NCBI GenBank assembly: GCA_030141605.1
Contig: JAQGDQ010000017.1
Coordinates: 252,001 to 316,000, forward strand
Direction: 5' to 3'
Source: Tubiluchus corallicola
Lineage: Eukaryota > Priapulida > Priapulimorpha > Priapulimorphida > Tubiluchidae
Length of the DNA: 64,000 nucleotides
The notes under the pieces were generated by a model. That model saw nothing but the letters and a program-made list of their open reading frames with translations, ran no database searches and was not told the origin of the DNA. Numbering within the stretch: position 1 is the stretch's first letter; the number at the start of each line of letters is the position of its first letter. A program made the position numbers and the translations under genes. This document shows, one piece after another, positions 23,101 to 34,013 of this stretch.

Positions 23101-26100
23101 GACTAACCATTTGGTTAATTGACTGGGTCATAGATATTTTAACGATATTTTCTATGTTGCAGCGTCTAGCAAGGCTAATGCCATCAGGTGGCGAGAAAAA
23201 TATTAATTGGGTTAATTTAGATCCTGTCAGAACTCTAGAAGACGTGAGATGGAAAATTCGAAGATTTCCGGTTGCCGAGGACACTGAACATCCTGATTAT
23301 CGTAAGTTTATAACCGTCAGGTGAAATGTTATTTCTACACATTTTGATTTTTTGTTTCGTATAAAGAAAGATTTATGTGCAGATATCTTGCAAAATGTAT
23401 TTTGAATTTAGTGAACTTGACTTTTTTGGAACTATCTGGCATGATTTGCGCTAGCAAGATATTAATGTTAATGGAAAAGTGCAGCAAAGGGATGTTTAAA
23501 AATTATACTCACCTTTGGCTAAAAGTGTGATGTGAAACCGCACCAGGACAGCTGTGATCAATTTTTTGTCACCATTAAAATATCTTTTATTTATAAAAAC
23601 AAAATCATTAATATCATATACTGGGTAAAGATTGAGTTTTGTGAATTTTGTATCTTTTGTTGTTTGAAGAAACTATCAGTCAACACCAATGTTTAATTTT
23701 TCTGTTGTTATATATTCTCAATAGGAATCCAATTAAAAATCAGTTTCATTGAACTTTTCGAAGAGTTAAAATTAATGGAAATTTTGCTTCTTGCAGCTGA
23801 ATTAGATCTGGAAGTTGTGCTACTACTTCCAAAGCAAGAAGGAGAAGAACAAGAAGAAGAAGAAGAAGAAGAAGAAGAAGAAGAAGAAAGGGAAACAGAA
23901 GCTGAAAATGTTGAAATAAAGACCAGTGAAGAAGAGACAAAATCTGAGCAAACAGAAGGAGACGAAACAGCAACAAACGAAAAAGAATCTGTAGAACAAA
24001 AAGAGATGACAAGCGAAAAAGAGAAATCCATTTCTGCAGTCCATTCTTCCCATCATAGAAGGCCTCCTCTGATTGTTTACCCTCATGGTAAGGCTATTGA
24101 TAATTTTGTATGATCTGAACTCCTTATCATGTAAATTGTTTCTAGCAAAATGTCATTTATCAATTTAAAGTTAAGTAAGTGTTGTGTTTTGTTTCTCTCG
24201 GACTGCTCATAGAGAAAACCAGAAAACACATCGTTAAATTAAACTAGTTTATTATGCGAGAATTCTACAACACAAAAGTATGAAGGAATGCAAAAGGTGT
24301 ACAGTCAACGTGATAATCTGGAAGCGAGAATCTGAGATTAATCTAAGAATAAACTCGAGCGGCCAGCTCTTATATATCAGTGCCATGAACAATCTAGAAA
24401 CTACTACGCACATCACGTATAGAAAGTTCTCGAAACTTCTACAAGGTAAGAAGATTGTTCTACTATACTATAGAATATTCCAGATCTCCACAACAGTAAA
24501 ATTAATAGTACTGGTTCATTTCATATTATTGCAAAATATGATGCTGCCAGTGGAGTCATTTGTATGAATGCTTTGCATCCTTTAGAAAAGAATTCTATGT
24601 AGTACTACTCGTTAAGTAAACCAAAAATTAGTAACAGGCTCAGGGTTTGCACATATTTCCATCAGCTGTAGGAGTGGACCTTACTCACTGGCAAAAACTA
24701 ACTGTGCCTTGAAAGCTACCGAAAAATATAACTGAAATGCTTGAAGAAACTTCGAAAGATTTTCTATTTGTGTCGAAAGCATACTGCACCTATAAGACTA
24801 CATAAGATCTGCTCTAGGCAATGAACAAGCAACACCCAGATGAGACATGTTAAACCACACACACACACACACACTGAATGCACACCAGCCTTTATATGTG
24901 CAAAGGTTCACACTGAAAAAAGGAAAGCTGCATCAAATTAATCAACCCCCATAACAATGTTTATTGAATGTATTACTTTATTGTCATGTCATTACAGGTG
25001 GACCTCATAATACTTGTGTTGCTGGATGGAACCTTTTTACTGCTGGCTTTACGAAATTAGGATATGCCGTTGCTTTGAGTGAGTTTTATTAGATTTGTAT
25101 GCACTGAATTTCATTGAGAATAACAGATAAATAATTTTATGCAGCAAAGCAGTAAAAGTTATTTACTTATTGGTTTTCGCACAAACAAACTTAGGAAGAT
25201 TTAAAGGATTTACGTATAGTGAACTTGAACCAGTTTTTAAGAAAACAAAAACCGCCACTGCCAACAACAAAGCATCAACTTTCTTTGGCAACCAACAGTT
25301 TTACACTTACCATAATAAATAATATAATTTATTTGGGATGTTTTAGCTGTCCTAGCAGTTAGCAGGCATCCTCAGCAATTAAAACCTGCTTACAAAAAAC
25401 AATGGTTTCAGGAATAAAACTTGTGAAATTGCTAGAAATGATCCAGAATGAATTGCACTATTCTGTTATTATATTCTCTTGGTGTTTCTCATTAGATTTC
25501 CTGCTTGATGTATTATTTTATTCTAAACCTTTGTCATATGTTCAGCTTTAACATCTTTATGTTCTTTGCCTTTTTAAAACGTAATCCTAGGCCTTTTTAA
25601 ATGTAATATGACAAAAAGTTGGTCAAACTCTCTCTGCACATGTGATAGCAGTTCACATCGAATATTACAAGCCTTTTTTTAGCATAATTTCTGAAGAGAA
25701 ACTGACCGAATAAGCTAAAAGATTTTGAATAGTTTTTGCCTTTTATCTATTTCAGAATGGCAATTTACAACTTGGTAACTTATTTTTTTTCTAGTAAATT
25801 ATCGCGGATCTGCCGGTTTCGGAGATAACAGTATTTTCTCCTTGCTGGGAAGAGTCGGTAGCAGCGACGTTAGTGACGTGTACCACTGCACGAAAACACT
25901 CGTGGACGAACAACGAGTTGACGGTGAAAAGCTTGCCTGCTTTGGCGGGTCTCATGGAGGATTTCTGGTGGCACATCTCTTAGGACAGTATCCAGTAAGC
26001 ACTCAAATAGTTCTAAATCAATGTGTCAAACAAAGGAATATGCCATATTATTTATATTGGTTTTCCTTCGTTAGTTCACTGGGGTGGCAATTAATTGCCA

Positions 26101-28492
26101 CACTCCGAGCAAATCGCAAAGTGCACTCTCTGATTCTTCCAAAGGTAGGACCTAATCCTACTACATACTAATTGTACTACACTGAAATAATAAATCAAAA
26201 GCCAGTTGTCAATTTCTAACAAATGCACATAAGGCTTCATGTCCTTTGATGAAAAGCCCCACTTTAGATAGGACTATCATTGTCATAGTGCTGGGAATAA
26301 TGTTCTTTCCCTGTTAGGAATAATGCATTTTTCTATGTGTTTTTCCTGATAATTTCATCTCCTGTCACACGTAGTTTGTCATTGTTTGAAAAAATTTATG
26401 CTATTGCCAAAGTTAATTCTGTTTTCTGAACAAACAAATAAAGCAGCTATTCAAAAATCGGGCATTAAGTGTTGAATGCTAAAAAACAACATCATCCTGA
26501 TGTCGGTTGCATTGGTTTTATTAATTTAACAATTGTGATAGCTTTTTCTTGTCTGTTGTAAAATTTATACTTCTGACAACTTTTCAGGACATGTTTAAAG
26601 CTGCTCAATGCCGCAATCCTGTGATCAATCTTGCAAGTGAGTAAAAATCATTCAAGCTTGACGTTGACGGGTGTGTGTTTAATAAAGTTTATTTGAAGGA
26701 ACTTAATTGCTTTGTAAGTGTGTAGAATCTATAAAGTAAGCAAAACAGTGTGCCAACTGGCTCAGTGCACCCACTTTGCACCAAAACAACTTATAGAAGC
26801 ATAATGGAACGTCTTAATTCAGGCATTGAGTATATAAACCTGATCTTTTATTTGCTGGCATTCGTTGCTGCATTAGTCGTAAAACTTATGATTTGCTGGA
26901 ATTTTTTTCAGCTTTTCTCGGCAACAGCGACATACCTGACTGGGGTTACGAGGAAGCCGGCGTTGGACCGTTCTCTTTCACGAGAGTCCCCTCAAAAGAG
27001 GACGTAGCTGCAATGCTTGCAAAGTCGCCTATAACAGTAGCTGATAAGGTAATGAAAATGGTATTTATTTGAACAAATGAAAACTTTTTGTAGTTTGGTT
27101 GAGCGACCTCTGATTACCGATCTCTTGTTAGTGATCACTTGGTGCAAGTGAGACCACGCAGGATGCAGTTGCTGATGATCAGAAAATCCTTGATCAAAAA
27201 ATACTCCAAGAAAGGAAGGATTTTTTGTACTAATTTCTGTTAAGGTACTGACGTGGACTTCACTTCACTGACAAATCCTATTCTATTAAATGCAATCTTA
27301 TCTCGAATTGAAAAGCGCATTTTGGTACTTGTGAATGTATTAAAGTGTCTACTATAGGTGTCATTTTTTTATGTGTTTCTATCATAAATTACTGTCATCT
27401 TTGCATTAAAGTGTATAGGAAGAAGTTTTAAAAGAAAACCGGACGATTGTGTAGACATTAGTTCAAAATAACGTATGCTCTAAAGTATTGAAAACTACAA
27501 CAGGTTTTTTTAAATCAAAGTTTAGATTTAATAATACTTACATCGAATAATTAATTTTTGCTAAACTTTAAAAGCTACACACGGCTGAGCAAATCCACTG
27601 AAACTGGCATTGGTGCCTTTTTGGCACATTTGCGAGGCTGACAAATAGGCGCGATACCGTGATAAGCATACCATGAATTGCGGTGCTTGTCAGCAATGTC
27701 AGTGTGACGTAGAGCTCATTTTCATGACATCACATCACATCAACGTTTTATAGCAACCTTCGCTTACGCAAACATGCTTGGCACTTGGGGAAGTTGCCTC
27801 CATTGCACAAACTGTGGTTAGTTTGTGACGTAACCGATAGCTGTGTTCAGTTGCCATTAATTAACTTTTTAAGCTAATTATTCAAATATTAGAAACAATT
27901 TTATAGGAGAGAAAATGTATATTTTGGACAGTAAATTAAAATGATATTGAGTGTAATCATTTGTCCAGTTTTCCTTTAAATACATTTAATACTATACTGT
28001 GTCTTAAGTTTATAGTTTATTGTTTAGATTAAAACACCATTGATGGCAGTGCTTGGAGATTCTGACAGAAGAGTACCGCCAGAACAAGGCCTACAGCTGT
28101 ATAGAATTTTAAAGGCTAATGGTGCTCCAGTCAGGTATGTATTGTCTAAATTAGTATTAATTCTAATGGAACCAATTTAACTATTATTAAATGTGTTGAA
28201 ATCTTTTCATAGAATTTAGAACTAATCATAGGGAATATTAGTGCTGAAGTTGAGCACCACCAAGGCTGGTCAGTGAGTGGATGGTGACTCTAGGAGGCTT
28301 GATTTGCCATAGTGATTCTCAGTGCTCATCTCACTGATATATGCACATCTGAATGTGATGGTTGCAGGTCTCCTTTGAAAAGAACAGCATTGGTATAACG
28401 TGCAGCTGTGGAAAGTTTGAAAACTCCTAATTATCAAAGTTAATCCTCTGAGATGAAGCACTGAACTAGCAGTGGCATTTTTGCTCTGTTTG

Positions 28493-28557
<65 letters not shown>

Positions 28558-28915
28558 TCCTTTAATGAAAGAAAAAACTGGAAGGAATATGGCATATGAA
28601 ACTGCTTAAGAAAAAGATTTTCCTGACAATCACCCATCCATTTACTAACCAGGCTCAATCGATACTATTCCAGCCAAGAACACAACTTGATCACCTGCTA
28701 TTCGGCTGGACCTTTACTTTTATTTCTTAATCACAGATTACTGATCACTTCTGCTCTAAGAATTGTAACTGGCACAAATTTTGTTGTTCTTTTCCAGGTT
28801 ATATATGTATGAGAACAATGGCCACGCACTGAGCAAAACTGACTGTGACTCCGAGGTGTTTGTGAACACATGCCTTTGGTATGCAGAACACCTAGGTACT
28901 CCTGTGCAACAGTAG
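8112..28915 (+). CDS. APEH: Acylaminoacyl-peptidase (acylamino-acid-releasing enzyme), 17 coding exons
   Basis: Cytosolic prolyl-oligopeptidase-family serine peptidase that releases N-acylated residues from blocked peptides. Exons: 8112-8350, 11388-11484, 12325-12403, 14168-14313, 18598-18735, 20225-20316, 21300-21340, 21762-21941, 22354-22598, 23163-23301, 23797-24087, 24998-25078, 25795-25994, 26588-26636, 26912-27048, 28028-28134, 28798-28915. All borders are GT-AG, phases join, and the product is 792 residues (human about 732). The N-terminal part is the beta-propeller (blocks SHGETHLLYVAEKKRPK and DDSGIVFVGW). The C-terminal alpha/beta hydrolase has the triad Ser642 in GGSHGG, Asp731 in LGDSDRRVP and His763 in NGHALS. 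Extra length comes from a Glu-rich insert in exon 11, encoded partly by a GAA microsatellite. Introns carry several transposons, and COA8 lies antisense in intron 4. Identity is very secure; the exon 11 acceptor has an in-frame alternative 72 nt upstream. Confidence 0.95.
8871..9668 (+). mobile_element. Tigger/pogo-like non-autonomous element, copy 1 (APEH intron 1)
   Basis: The left end CAGTTAAACCTCTTTATACC and the reverse complement of the right end, CAGTGAAACCTCGTTATACC, are near-identical terminal inverted repeats. They are flanked by TA on both sides (8869-8870 and 9669-9670), the target used by Tc1/mariner/pogo elements. The 798-bp body has no transposase frame. A second copy lies inverted at 12416-13226. 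Confidence 0.85.
9669..11387. other. Rest of APEH intron 1, nothing recognised
   Basis: Unique-looking AT-rich intron sequence between the Tigger-like copy and exon 2. A slightly GC-richer patch around 10320-10600 has no frame, domain or paired terminal repeat that I could identify. Confidence 0.5.
12416..13226 (-). mobile_element. Tigger/pogo-like non-autonomous element, copy 2 (APEH intron 3, inverted)
   Basis: Same 0.8-kb family as 8871-9668 but in the opposite orientation: its right part (GGGACTAG.. complement, CTCGTTATAACACCC, GGGCGGTATAGAGG) is the reverse complement of the left part of copy 1. Ends are CAGTTAAACCTTGCTATACG and ...GGTATAGAGGTTTGACTG, with TA target duplications at 12414-12415 and 13227-13228. 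It begins 12 nt after the last base of APEH exon 3, leaving the GTAAGT donor intact. No coding capacity. Confidence 0.87.
13598..13955. mobile_element. hAT-like element, copy with degraded ends (APEH intron 3)
   Basis: Starts TAGGGGTTGGCATTATC and ends with AATGCTCACCCCA, matching the terminal repeats of the better copy at 19056-19860. The interiors also align (for example GCATGCTGTT.CAAA and TTAATGA.AAAGAAC). No intact 8-bp target duplication is evident. No transposase frame. Confidence 0.65.
14314..15188. other. APEH intron 4, proximal part
   Basis: Intron sequence between APEH exon 4 and the 3' end of the antisense COA8 gene. It should hold the COA8 3' UTR. On the minus strand the nearest poly(A)-like hexamer noted is an ATTAAA near 14973, a weak variant. 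The 108-codon plus-strand frame at 14403-14729 has no recognisable domain and is probably chance. Confidence 0.4.
15189..15719 (-). CDS. COA8: Cytochrome c oxidase assembly factor COA8 (APOPT1), nested and intronless
   Basis: Mitochondrial matrix-side factor that promotes assembly of respiratory complex IV and protects it from oxidative damage. The 176-residue frame opens with an Arg/Ser/Leu-rich stretch (MALRCKLSNRLLLSAYSN) typical of a mitochondrial presequence. The family core follows from about residue 46: DWVGPADKITNLR, then ETALEKSYRLKHQEVHAWN, FWERHNLDF, and ADDMAKYYRSFLNEQH..YNWEWYKKN. These blocks align in order with vertebrate COA8 (DWIGPPDKYSNLR, WNQQFWANQNL, AEEMADFYKEFL, YNRDWYKRN). 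The gene lies wholly inside APEH intron 4 on the opposite strand. The vertebrate gene has several introns and this copy has none in its coding region. A pyrimidine-rich acceptor sits 23 nt before the ATG. Identity is strong; whether it is the only or a retroposed copy is unknown. Confidence 0.93.
   Translation of the reverse strand: MALRCKLSNRLLLSAYSNTCRQLSAKAKSKQQKSEHGSYEPDPALTKTDWVGPADKITNLRKHKLYVPPDETALEKSYRLKHQEVHAWNTAFWERHNLDFIKGKKVYSDKLKKDKGLSQEEALSADDMAKYYRSFLNEQHQAHIKYNWEWYKKNISLLWPALLVNLQHLFKKIKKV
15743..15762 (-). promoter_or_regulatory. 3' splice acceptor upstream of the COA8 start
   Basis: On the minus strand the sequence CAACTTTTCCTCACTCTTAG is a strong polypyrimidine tract plus AG. 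It leaves a 23-nt 5' leader before the COA8 ATG (ACC ATG G context). It marks either a 5' UTR intron or a trans-splice site. Confidence 0.6.
15763..18597. other. APEH intron 4, distal part, nothing recognised
   Basis: AT-rich intron sequence upstream of COA8 and before APEH exon 5. It should contain the COA8 promoter or outron. No domain-bearing frame and no paired terminal repeats were seen. A short AATAA/CAATAAT-rich patch lies near 18430-18475. Confidence 0.45.
19056..19860. mobile_element. hAT-like element, outer copy, interrupted (APEH intron 5)
   Basis: The left terminus TAGGGGTGAG..CATTC pairs with the right terminus, whose reverse complement begins TAGGGGCCGAGCATC. The flanking 8-mers are GTGTCAGA (19048-19055) and GTGTTAGA (19861-19868), a 7/8 target duplication of hAT size. 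The element was split near its left end by a second element (19066-19453). Without that insert it is about 0.41 kb, so it is non-autonomous. Related copies are at 13598-13955 and 47849-48209. Confidence 0.85.
19066..19453. mobile_element. hAT-like MITE nested inside the outer hAT element
   Basis: Terminal inverted repeats CAGGGGCGTATTAAC and GTTAATACGCCCCTG are perfect 15-mers. Flanks GGGGTGAG (19058-19065) and AGGGTGAG (19454-19461) are an 8-bp target duplication with one mismatch, and both belong to the terminal repeat of the host element. The 388-bp body has no frame of interest. Confidence 0.88.
20570..21190. repeat. Dispersed repeat family R, copy B (APEH intron 6)
   Basis: Shares AGTTACACGAGGCACTTATC, GCGCCCAAGCGTGAAGTGA-type and AATATTAGAATAAGC blocks with copies at 5322-5800, 35020-35490 and 45920-46480. 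It is part of the stretch later duplicated to 45562-46480 together with APEH exon 6. Ends are approximate. Confidence 0.7.
21650..21720 (+). repeat. CTG/CTA-type triplet repeat before APEH exon 8
   Basis: Imperfect CTG, CTA and CCA triplets run to about 40 nt before the exon 8 acceptor (TGTTTGTAG at 21753-21761). Its C and T content may add to the pyrimidine tract. No coding meaning. Confidence 0.8.
23840..23889 (+). repeat. (GAA)n microsatellite in APEH coding exon 11
   Basis: About 15 GAA/GAAG-type units read in frame as a run of at least twelve glutamates. They sit at the boundary between the APEH propeller and hydrolase domains. Because the unit is three bases, length changes keep the frame. 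Confidence 0.9.
24855..24874. repeat. (CA)n microsatellite
   Basis: About ten CA units in APEH intron 11. Confidence 0.9.
28495..28555. repeat. (TA)n microsatellite in APEH intron 16
   Basis: About 30 uninterrupted TA units, the longest pure dinucleotide run in an intron of this window. Confidence 0.95.
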
Positions 28916-28927
28916 ACAGTCTATTTA

Positions 28928-29110
28928 AATAAATCATGTGGCAAATTTACTTTTATGATGATGATTTCAACAGTGTAACAACAGTGATTTACAGTTTAGA
29001 AGATTGTGTAAGTTAAGCATTTACTACTTCTGAACTTGCATAGATTCTCATTTGCTTGTTAATGAATGGATTTTCTGCATTGATAGCTATGGACAGGAAA
29101 GAATAATAAA
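28928..29110 (+). promoter_or_regulatory. Candidate APEH poly(A) signals
   Basis: AATAAA occurs at 28928-28933, only 13 nt after the stop codon, and again at 29105-29110. The second, giving a 3' UTR of about 0.2 kb, looks more usual. The choice cannot be settled without transcripts. Confidence 0.45.
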
Positions 29111-30304
29111 TGCACAGTAATGCCACGATTGTTTGCACATAAATAATGTGGTAGTTTCTTGTGAAAAACAATTGTTTCGTACTGCTTTACTTATTAATTT
29201 GATAAAGTGAATTTTTGTTGTGATCAGAATGCAAATTTTTAACAAAAATTTAAATTAAATAAATAATCTTTATGAAAGTAGAGATTTTTTAAAAAGCTGT
29301 TTATGATAATTTGATTTTGTCTTTCTTTTTTCATTTCAAAATTTTGTTATCTGTTTGCGTTTTAATGGAGTCGAGTTACAACTATGGCGTGATTAATAAT
29401 TTTGCCTCTACAGCAATGTTATGGCTGAAATTTATAAAGTTGACCGTTTCTTAAAGAATGTGAAAGTTTGCAATGAGAAAAGTTGAATTGCATAAGTTTA
29501 CTAAGCCTCAAAGTTCAAATGAAGGTTAAAAATGGCAAACGAGAGCCACGAATTAGTTGGTGATTATTTTAGATCATTTTCACAAATTTTTGACCACCAC
29601 AGGAAAACCAGTCATGTATATACTGCAAGTACTTGATGTTACTGATATTTTGAACAATGAAACTTATTTGTGATACACTCTTACCGATCATCTCCATTCT
29701 CACTAAAGGAACTTTCATTCGTTTGGTAGTAACTGTATTATCCAAAACAACGCAGAAAAAACAAAGCATATAAGTATAACATGAAGTTTGACATTTGTAC
29801 CTAGGAATTTTTGATTTGTAGTACTAAGTCCTGACGTGACATGCAGAGGAAATACATTCAAGCCTAGCGCAAAATGAGATATTGTCTACATTCTACGAAA
29901 AGCCCCAAGGTTGTCATGGATTTTCAATAAAAATGGAATACTAAGCAATTTTTAGTCAATAGGATAGGGCCGATAGGCAAGTTGTCCCCACTATCAGTTA
30001 ACCTGGACAACTTCCATGACAAATAGTAAAACTGTACAGGCTGACTATCCAACAACAAAGCTGCTCTGAGAATGCTGAACTTTGACTCAAGTTATCTAAT
30101 TTCCTTGGTAATCAGTAATTTGTGGCACTTGTGCCCATATAAATTAGAATTGTTAGATTGATGGAGGAAAAATTCGCGGTTTTATCCAAGTGTTGGAACA
30201 AGCTAGGGCCTTTTGTTAACCTCTATAGGGTTATGCGTGTTGAGACAGACTGCATTCGAAAATATGAAACCGTTTCCTATACAGAAACGCTTTCATATTT
30301 TCAC

Positions 30305-30691
30305 CAGGGCTGGATTATGACTCATTGGGGGCCCGTAGGCTAATGAAATTATGGGGCTGCTCATACGGATCCTTATCTCACTATAACTCATATGGAGCCA
30401 TAACTCATGCCCTCTAACTCACCTGCACTAGTCTTGAAAATTTTTACTTGTATTTTGGTGACACTTACATAGCTTAAAGTAAACTAAAATTGGGTTTTCA
30501 GACTCTCGTACCTCATTTTTTTTTAAGTTGAAATTTCATTTTAAGTGAAATGAATTATTCAACAAAGCCAAATATTAAAACATTATAGTCATTTCTTAAA
30601 AAAGTTTGATTTGAAAATATTTTAGTTCGGCCCTTCAAGCTTTAGGAGCCCTAAGCTGCTGGCTCTACTATAATCCGACAATCTGATCCTG
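30305..30691. mobile_element. Possible hAT-like fragment
   Basis: The left side starts CAGGGCTGGATTATGACTC and the right side ends ATAATCCGACAATCTGATCCTG. The two share GGATTAT and CAG.. ends in inverted orientation, as in many Charlie-type hAT ends. No matching 8-bp flanks were found, so this is tentative. Confidence 0.35.
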
Positions 30692-31389
30692 TGTATAGGT
30701 AACCAAACTGTTGATGTAGAACTTTTGAACATGTATATCAGGTGAGTAGAACACAGCAGAGGGAAACCCTTATAACTCTTCATTAGTGACTGTGAGGGTG
30801 GAGGGATGCTGATAATATAGTATGTACACTCGAATGTAGCTGAGGCAATTCTGCCTGTTTGTTGCCTTGTTTTAGAAGACTAATCTTTGGCATGAACTAG
30901 ATTCTAGTCCTGCCACAAGTAGTCATCAAAACAGCGCTCCTTAAATCTCCATGACAGTAACGACATCAAAAATCAACTTGCCACCTTTTTAACTGACATA
31001 GCTTGCAAATGATTTCAATAGAAATGTACTAATATCAGGTAGATGCACATTTTCTGCTTACATAACCTTGAAATCAGAATGCATGTAAACCCTATCATTT
31101 ACCCAACCATTCAACGTTAACCGTAATCCCTATTGCTGCGTTCTGACTTGCAGTACCGAACCATGCAAAAGAACAAGGTGCGTTTGTCAAACATACGATG
31201 AGTTAACAAAGTAAATTTGCTTAAAAGACATAAAATCACTCGGAGGTATTTTATCAACGTGTGTTATTGCATATGTGTGCACAGTGCCAGAGAAATAAAA
31301 ACCAACTGCTTTTAAATTTGCAGTTCGTGCAGGAAATTCTACTAAAGGTCTTGCAAAGCTTCTTCAAGTATTAGTAGTTTTATATGCCG

Positions 31390-31940
31390 CCGCTGTAATT
31401 TACTTGGATTTGTTGATAGACCTAAGTATTTGATTTATGGTATTTTTCCTGCTTGTATTCATCACACTTGTTTTCGATTAGGCTTTTCACAGTAAAACGA
31501 ACATTTAATAAGCGTAATTGTAAAGATTGGTATGGCAATATTGTGGATAAAAAATGTTTCTGTGGTTTTGTTACTGAATCCATCGTACACTTCATGCTAA
31601 AATGCCCTATTTATAAATTGAGTTGGGAGAAACTTGTACACAGCTTATCCGCCACGTTTCAAAATAACAGTTATGTAATAATGTAATGTCAATTAATGTG
31701 TTCAACTTAAACACTGTGTCTTTAATTTTTCTTCTTTTAAACGGTAGTTCTTTGTTAAACTATGACCAAAATATTACACTTTTCAAAAATTTATCAGGAA
31801 TACTAGTAAATTTAAGTAAGGAAACAGACTTGTATTTTCTTAATCATGTAGTCACATTTTGTCATGCATTGTTTCTAGCAGAATCTTGTAAAATTTATTT
31901 TGAATATTACCTGAGGTCTTTACATCTGCTTCGCTGTTGA
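31390..31940 (+). pseudogene. Degenerate LINE ORF2 C-terminal remnant
   Basis: One frame carries a PKYLIYGIFP...CFRLGF stretch. The next, after a frameshift, has FNKRNC..DW followed by a CxC-x9-H-x4-C knuckle (CFCGF..VHFMLKC) and CPIYKLSWEKL. A third continues with LLNGSSLLN...LFKNLSGILVNLS. This order is typical of the region after the reverse transcriptase in non-LTR retrotransposons that lack an RNase H domain. At least two frame breaks make it inactive. The clade is not assignable by eye. Confidence 0.7.
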
Positions 31941-33692
31941 CCAAAGGTCACATGTGAAAAATAACAAATAAAAATGTAATCTAGTAGGGATACAGTATGA
32001 GGATCGAGTAATTTTCCAAACAGTTGTTATTACAAGTCGAATGTCTGTTGGGTTTCTTAATACTCGCACATGCTGTTGATGAGCGTACATACGCCACATA
32101 TTTATGTTCAAGTATAGGAGACATGATTTTGTATTGAATCAATAACAGTATCATGCCAAGATATTCTAACTGTGCCACTTTCGTTACACTCAGTACTCGC
32201 CATAAAAACACACTCGTAAATCTGCCACACTAGTAAGTTAGAAGAACTGAGAAGTTAAACTTGCTCTAGTAATCGGGCCAGTAAAGCTAGCACCATTCCT
32301 TATCATTTTGCATTTGGTTACTAATAATGAATTGAATATGTTATGAATTAACGGGGGGGGGGGAGGTGCAAGAAGTAAAGGCACTGTATGACGTACTGGT
32401 TGTCTGTGCCTCACAAATACTGAAAATTCTGTCCTGTCTCATTCGTGTAATCTGCTTTCTTTACACGAGTAATTATCAGGCCTGCCCTATGCGTCTAAAT
32501 ATAATTTTTTAATGAGGTGGGAATTTCACCACCACAAGCCAGGCGGAGGTTGGGTTATTAGCCTCAATCAGCCGACCACGTCTCCAAAAAAACTAGTTTT
32601 TACGGCACAGTCATGCGTTTCGTAGTCGTGTACGCATGCGTCCAAACGTCTATTTTGGCACGTGGATGAATGCACCGACCTTTGCTTGCTACAGACACGT
32701 GCAACTTAATTATCATAAAACGTGTTTATACCGCGCTATTTACACAGCAAACATAAACCAGCAGCAATATACGTTTTCTAAATTTTTATTAGACAAAACC
32801 GATTATTATGTCGTATGGCAAAATGTCGCACTAAAATTATAACAAAAACTCTTCTCTTCGTGTAAACAGAGCTCTAACCTATGTTAGTTCAAAGCTTAAT
32901 TCTTATTTACTAACAGACAAATCTGGCTGCAGATGGCAGCACATATATTAGGAGCGAAAAACAGTGTTCTAATACTATATGCGTGATAAAAAGACGATTA
33001 TGCAAAAAGCACGTTAAAGTCAAATTTTCTATCTTATCTCTCACAGCCAGCCACTGATGCATGCATGGTTACATTAAACCTTATGTACATATCTCAAAAC
33101 TAATACATCAATAGCACATCAACAAAATCTGCATTATTATTAACCAATTACATCTCACTTAACTAATTACAATTTAAAATATACTATATTAGTTTTCAGC
33201 ACATCTCGAATAATATACTGGTATTGCAAAGCTTGAAACTACTACATCATTTTTTATAGTGTATAAAAATATGTGCCAATTATTATATGAGCAAATCTGC
33301 ATACCCGCGCAATCCTTTTATTAGTTTGTTTATTAATTTTATTATTTATCATCTTATTATAATTAGCTAGACATTGTGATTTTATTGTATAGTCTTAGTT
33401 TGACTACTAACTGCTTGACGTAATATGTAATATAATTATATTATACAATAATATTTCTCATTATTAACATTTCTCACATTTTCTTCTGTTACACGCTAGT
33501 TTAACATTTTTAAAAAATCCAATATCTAACAGAAACTCAAAACAGGTTGGTAAAAACAGCTTTATAAATGCATAACCCGTTATATATAAGGCGTTTAGGA
33601 ATGAGTATCCAAAGACTAAAGTTTAGGGTCCTCAGCACAGCATGACTCAATTCACTAACTCAGTTTTTCTATTCCTTCTTGAATGCCAACAT

Positions 33693-33744
33693 TTGTAAGG
33701 CATTTTATTACACAATAAAATTTGTGTAATAAAATGCCTTACAA
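33693..33744. repeat. Perfect 23-bp inverted repeat (hairpin)
   Basis: Arms 33693-33715 and 33722-33744 are exact reverse complements over 23 bases (TTGTAAGGCATTTTATTACA..), separated by the 6-nt spacer TAAAAT. It is AT-rich and lies in the APEH-SUOX spacer. It could be a MITE tip, a cruciform or a small-RNA precursor; nothing in the sequence decides. Confidence 0.9.
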
Positions 33745-34013
33745 CAAGCATAACTTACACAATAAAACCGTTTCAAGAATGATCGAATACAACCCACCAT
33801 TACAAAATTTTCAAGCCAGACATGACTAAAAGGAAGGAAATGTGAAAAGTGGAGACTATGCTTGGGCATATGGTTTACAAGTGCAGCTTATGCTTACCAG
33901 ACTAATTATTATAACTAACTGATTAAAATTTATGATTTTTTTCTAACTAATAAGAATTCACGATTTTTGTGATTTCTTTTGAAATGGAAATGATCCGAGC
34001 CATTGGAAATGAA

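Noticed and set aside
23708-24086. Poly-Ser, poly-Leu and poly-Phe minus-strand frames opposite APEH exon 11
   Set aside because: Antisense shadows of the GAA repeat in the APEH coding exon.
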